Source: Rhodopirellula bahusiensis
GTDB lineage: Bacteria > Planctomycetota > Planctomycetia > Pirellulales > Pirellulaceae
Direction of reading: 5' to 3'
Assembly: GCF_002727185.1 (NCBI RefSeq)
Contig: NZ_NIZW01000002.1
Location: forward strand, 496,001-560,000
Length of the DNA: 64,000 nucleotides
The position numbers were made by a program, and so were the translations under genes. Below the pieces are notes generated by a model. It had not been told where the DNA came from. It was given only the letters and a program-made list of their open reading frames with translations, and did no database searches. Each line of letters begins with the position of its first letter. Within the stretch, counting starts at the first letter, position 1. Shown piece after piece: positions 60,924 through 64,000 of the stretch.

Positions 60924-62459
60924 TTACTCGGCTGGTTGGCCGACGGCGCCGTCGTAGAACTCAACCAGGTCCTGTCGCAATTGCTTGAGCGACGGTTCGT
61001 GGACGTACATCATGTGCCCACCTTCGTAGTGCTTGATCGTCAGGTTTTTGCTGCGTTCGGGCGACAACCCCATGTGATCGATCGTGTACTCCATCGCGAA
61101 GTGTGGTGTCGCGAGGTCGTAGTAACCACAAGCAACGAATAGCTTGAACGAAGGGTTGGCGGCCATCGCGCCGCGAAGCGTTTCCGATGCGTCGACGTAG
61201 CGGCCTTCGAACGGTTTGTAGCTCCACGGGTGCACGTTGCCGGTCAGGATTTCGTAGACGCGGCGGTCTTTGTATTCCAAATCGCGATGCATGTAGTCAT
61301 TCAAGCAAGCCGTGAAGGGGCCGAAGATCGCAGCGCCACTGGCATCGAACTCGGGCGTTTCACCGGCTGAATCTCGGTCGATGCTCGTGTAGCGACCATC
61401 GAATCGCCCGACGGTCAAACCTTCATCGCGAAGCAGTTCTTTGCCGAACCGTTGCATCGAAATCTTGAGATTCGACGACAACAAGTACGCTTCTGAGAGG
61501 CCCGTGAGGCTTGCGAGTTCCTTGGCGACACGTTGGCGTTCTTTCTTGCTGATTCCGGTGCCCTTCAGCAACGCGGGAGCGTATTTCTGATAGGCAAACT
61601 TCTCCGATTTCGCGACGACTTCTGCCAGCGGAAGTGATTGCATTTCGTCATCGAGTTGTTTGTGGTACCAAGCCGTCGCGGTGTAAGTCGGTAGAAAACA
61701 AACATCGGGAACATCGTTGCTGGGCGAGAACCGAAGCGTTTGAAAGTTGATTGCGCCGGAGATCACGACGGCACCGTTGAGTTCCATTTTGTAGTGGTCC
61801 CGCAAGTAGCCGCTGAGTCCGGCAACGCGAAGCCCGCCGTAACTCTCACCAAGGATCAATTTGGGCGACAACCAACGTTCATTCAAAGTCGTGTAGTCGT
61901 GAATGAATTGTCCAACGCTGCGGACGTCTTCGTTGTAGCCATGGAAGTCACTCTTGTTGACGTCTTTCGCCGGGCGGCTGTACCCAGTGCTGACGGGGTC
62001 GATGAAAACCAGATCGGTGATATCGAGCAGGCTTTGATGGTTCTCGTCGAGATGGTAAGGCGGACTCAGCAACGAAGCGTCATCGGGGAACCGGATGATC
62101 TTTGGCCCCAACATCCCCAGATGCAACCAAACAGAAGACGATCCCGGTCCGCCGTTGAAGCAAAACGTGAGTGGCCGTTTGGTGGCGTCGTCCGTTTTCC
62201 GTTCGTACGCGACGAAGAACACTTCCGCCTTTGGATCGAGTTCGTCGGTTTGCATGACCAAGCGGCCCGCCGTGGCGGTGTAGTCGATCGTCTCTCCGGC
62301 GACGCTGAATGAGTGCTCCGTCGTGACAAACTTATCGGCCAGTTCATCGCTCGGTTTCTCCGCCGCCGAAGCGTCCTTCGAGGCCGCTGCGTCATCGGCG
62401 TGAGCGTTTGTGCTGACGAAGAACAGCATCAATAGGCTTGCGAGACATTTCCAATTCAT
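60924..62459 (-). CDS. Serine carboxypeptidase-like protein (peptidase S10)
   Basis: Start at the ATG at 62459; signal peptide MNWKCLASLLMLFFVSTNAH with cleavage near ADDA. FCFNGGPGSSSVWLHLGMLG, ILGESYGGLRVAGL with the catalytic Ser, CGYYDLATP with the Asp, and YEGGHMMYVHEP with the His are the S10 motifs in order. About 511 residues, as usual. It removes C-terminal residues or acts as a related acyl hydrolase outside the cytosol; many bacterial members are uncharacterised. It lies alone, upstream of the divergent hmp gene. Confidence 0.92.
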   Translation of the reverse strand: MNWKCLASLLMLFFVSTNAHADDAAASKDASAAEKPSDELADKFVTTEHSFSVAGETIDYTATAGRLVMQTDELDPKAEVFFVAYERKTDDATKRPLTFCFNGGPGSSSVWLHLGMLGPKIIRFPDDASLLSPPYHLDENHQSLLDITDLVFIDPVSTGYSRPAKDVNKSDFHGYNEDVRSVGQFIHDYTTLNERWLSPKLILGESYGGLRVAGLSGYLRDHYKMELNGAVVISGAINFQTLRFSPSNDVPDVCFLPTYTATAWYHKQLDDEMQSLPLAEVVAKSEKFAYQKYAPALLKGTGISKKERQRVAKELASLTGLSEAYLLSSNLKISMQRFGKELLRDEGLTVGRFDGRYTSIDRDSAGETPEFDASGAAIFGPFTACLNDYMHRDLEYKDRRVYEILTGNVHPWSYKPFEGRYVDASETLRGAMAANPSFKLFVACGYYDLATPHFAMEYTIDHMGLSPERSKNLTIKHYEGGHMMYVHEPSLKQLRQDLVEFYDGAVGQPAE

Positions 62460-62774
62460 CAGGTGCAACTCAGTTGTTCAGTCAGGGAGCGTTTTGAATG
62501 AGGTCCGCCAGGCACGCCAGTGTAGTTTGCTGGCACGCTCGATTTGGGCTCTGAGCCCACCTCTTTTGCATTGGCGATGCGCAGGTGAATCAACCTCCGA
62601 TATTGGTTGAGTGCGGCAGAACCGTCGCCGCTCTTCACTGTGTGGGGAGCACCGAAACCGCCGTTCGCTAAAGTCTACCTTGACGTGCATGTTTTAATGT
62701 GTACCTTGTGGTGCTGATTAGCGGCTCGCGATTTTGCCGCCGCGTTCGACACCTCTTTTCGAGAAATTCCGTCC
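62460..62774. promoter_or_regulatory. Divergent promoter region of S10 peptidase and hmp
   Basis: At 62685-62704 the sequence GTGCATGTTTTAATGTGTAC, AT-rich against its surroundings, is an imperfect inverted repeat resembling NsrR-type operators, which often control hmp. The match is weak and read by eye; no other feature was found in the gap. Confidence 0.25.
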
Positions 62775-64000
62775 ATGCTCAGTGAGAACACGATTCGAGT
62801 TGTGAAAGAGATCACGCCCGTTGTGGCAGCTAACGCGGAGACCATCACCCGGCGGTTCTATGAACGCATGTTCGAAGTGAATCCGGAGGTGAAGGTCTTT
62901 TTCAACCAATCGCACCAACACACCGGCGGTCAGCAAAAGGCATTGGCCGGAGCGATCTGTGCTTACTTCACCCACATCGACAATCCCGCGGTGTTGTTGC
63001 CGGCGGTGGAGCTCATTGCACAGAAACACTGCTCGTTGGGAATCAAAGCCGAACACTACCCGATCGTGGGAGCGAATTTGTTGGCCGCGATCCAGGACGT
63101 GATGGGCGATGCCGCGACGGATGAGATCATGGACGCGGTTGAGGAGGCTTATGGTTTCTTAGCTGACATCTTCATCGGTCGCGAAAATGAGATCTATAAG
63201 AGTCAAGCGTTGGTGCCGGGTGGTTGGAATGGGACGCGAACGTTTGTTGTTTCGCGAAAAGTGTCGGAGAGCGACTGCGTGACTTCGTTTTATTTGAAAC
63301 CGAAGGATGGTGGGGAATTGCCGCTGTTCAAACCGGGACAATACATCACCGTGCACCTGGAGCACCCGGTCACGCCGACTTCGCCACGCAACTACAGTTT
63401 GTCTGATCGTTGGCATGAGCCTCACTACCGGATCAGCGTCAAACGTGAGGAATCCTTGCAAGACGATGCGCCGGGAGGTTTGATCTCGAATCTCTTGCAC
63501 GACGGGGTTCACGAAGGCGATGCGATCGAACTTGGGCCACCCTGCGGTGAGTTCACTCTTGACCCCAGCGAGCGATGCTCGGAGCCGGTGGTCTTTCTGG
63601 CAGGAGGAATCGGTGTGACGCCTTTGCTTTCGATGGCGAAGTCGTTGTTGAAAGCACATCCAAACGCCGACGTCACGTTCGTTCAAGCCGCACGAAACAG
63701 TGCCAGCCACGCTTTCGCTGATGAACTGCAGCAACTCGCGGAAGCATCACCCGGACTGCAACTCCGGACGATTTACAACGAACCTCTCGACGACGATCTC
63801 GCATCGGGCAAGTGCGATGAGGTTGGGCTACTCAGTCGAGAATTGATACGTGACTGGGTGCCGGTTGAATCGGCGAGGTTCTACTACTGTGGTCCGCCAG
63901 TGTTCATGAGTGTCGTCCAATCGATTCTGTCTGAGTTGGGTGTGGCCGAGCATCGAATGAACTATGAATTCTTTGGTCCAAAGCAAGAGTTGCTGATGTC
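62775..64000 (+). CDS. hmp: Flavohaemoglobin, nitric oxide dioxygenase (C-terminus cut by window edge)
   Basis: 408 residues are visible. The globin domain spans residues 1-140: [20 protein letters not shown], then [19 protein letters not shown] and [20 protein letters not shown], with the proximal His in KHCSLG. The FAD domain follows ([30 protein letters not shown]), then the NAD domain ([33 protein letters not shown]). Hmp converts nitric oxide and O2 to nitrate with NAD(P)H. Only the last few residues should be missing. Confidence 0.95.
   Translation, partial: MLSENTIRVVKEITPVVAANAETITRRFYERMFEVNPEVKVFFNQSHQHTGGQQKALAGAICAYFTHIDNPAVLLPAVELIAQKHCSLGIKAEHYPIVGANLLAAIQDVMGDAATDEIMDAVEEAYGFLADIFIGRENEIYKSQALVPGGWNGTRTFVVSRKVSESDCVTSFYLKPKDGGELPLFKPGQYITVHLEHPVTPTSPRNYSLSDRWHEPHYRISVKREESLQDDAPGGLISNLLHDGVHEGDAIELGPPCGEFTLDPSERCSEPVVFLAGGIGVTPLLSMAKSLLKAHPNADVTFVQAARNSASHAFADELQQLAEASPGLQLRTIYNEPLDDDLASGKCDEVGLLSRELIRDWVPVESARFYYCGPPVFMSVVQSILSELGVAEHRMNYEFFGPKQELLM

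Overview
The window looks like a chromosome segment of a marine planctomycete of the Rhodopirellula/Pirellula group. The evidence is the families present: a cytochrome-like/WD40/DUF1549 giant protein, a Tat-exported DUF1501 protein, two type I sulfatases, a Cys-rich YTV-repeat cell-wall-type protein, a bacterial Ser/Thr kinase, many secreted proteins without close functional names, frequent GTG/TTG starts and wide gene spacing. The sequence alone cannot fix the species.

Layout. 1-8.5 kb: truncated DUF1549/WD40 protein, a secreted protein, an alpha/beta hydrolase, a small lipoprotein, then an LptF/LptG-like permease overlapping a glycosyltransferase. 8.7-9.6 kb: a ParA-like ATPase. 9.6-19.3 kb: an accessory region with direct repeats, a 1.1-kb tandem duplication and a run of small, same-strand, mostly unknown genes. 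Four good attC recombination sites (16.9-18.8 kb) and degenerate ones further left (12.4, 13.7 kb and a half site at 11.9 kb) separate these genes. I read this as an integron gene-cassette array without an integrase in the window (CALIN type). 19.9-30 kb: DUF1501 protein, enolase-superfamily enzyme, protein kinase, GH57 glucanotransferase/amylase, outer-membrane-like protein, membrane protein, Nudix hydrolase and a 29-residue basic protein. 30.5-36.8 kb: a coiled-coil protein, then a tightly coupled housekeeping operon xseB-ispA-dxs-nadK-pseudouridine synthase. 37-40.4 kb: divergent HExxH/LRR protein and sulfatase.

40.9-45.3 kb: a 1143-residue TIR-TPR protein, a good candidate for a defence effector, beside tRNA-Lys and tRNA-Ser. 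45.6-53 kb: secreted protein, PPK2, ispG, a TPR protein, a ferredoxin-reductase-like protein, two overlapping SDRs and a glutathione peroxidase. 53.3-64 kb: YTV protein, Rex repressor, second sulfatase, an acidic secreted repeat protein, a possible carbohydrate-binding protein, an S10 peptidase and a truncated flavohaemoglobin.

Functional links: ispA, dxs and ispG all serve MEP-pathway isoprenoid synthesis; GH57 and sulfatases fit polysaccharide use; Rex, Gpx and Hmp serve redox and nitric-oxide stress. Several palindromic repeat families are scattered between genes, including four GTAG-hairpin pairs resembling REPINs and one palindrome lying in frame inside a gene. All calls come from reading the sequence; no database search was run.
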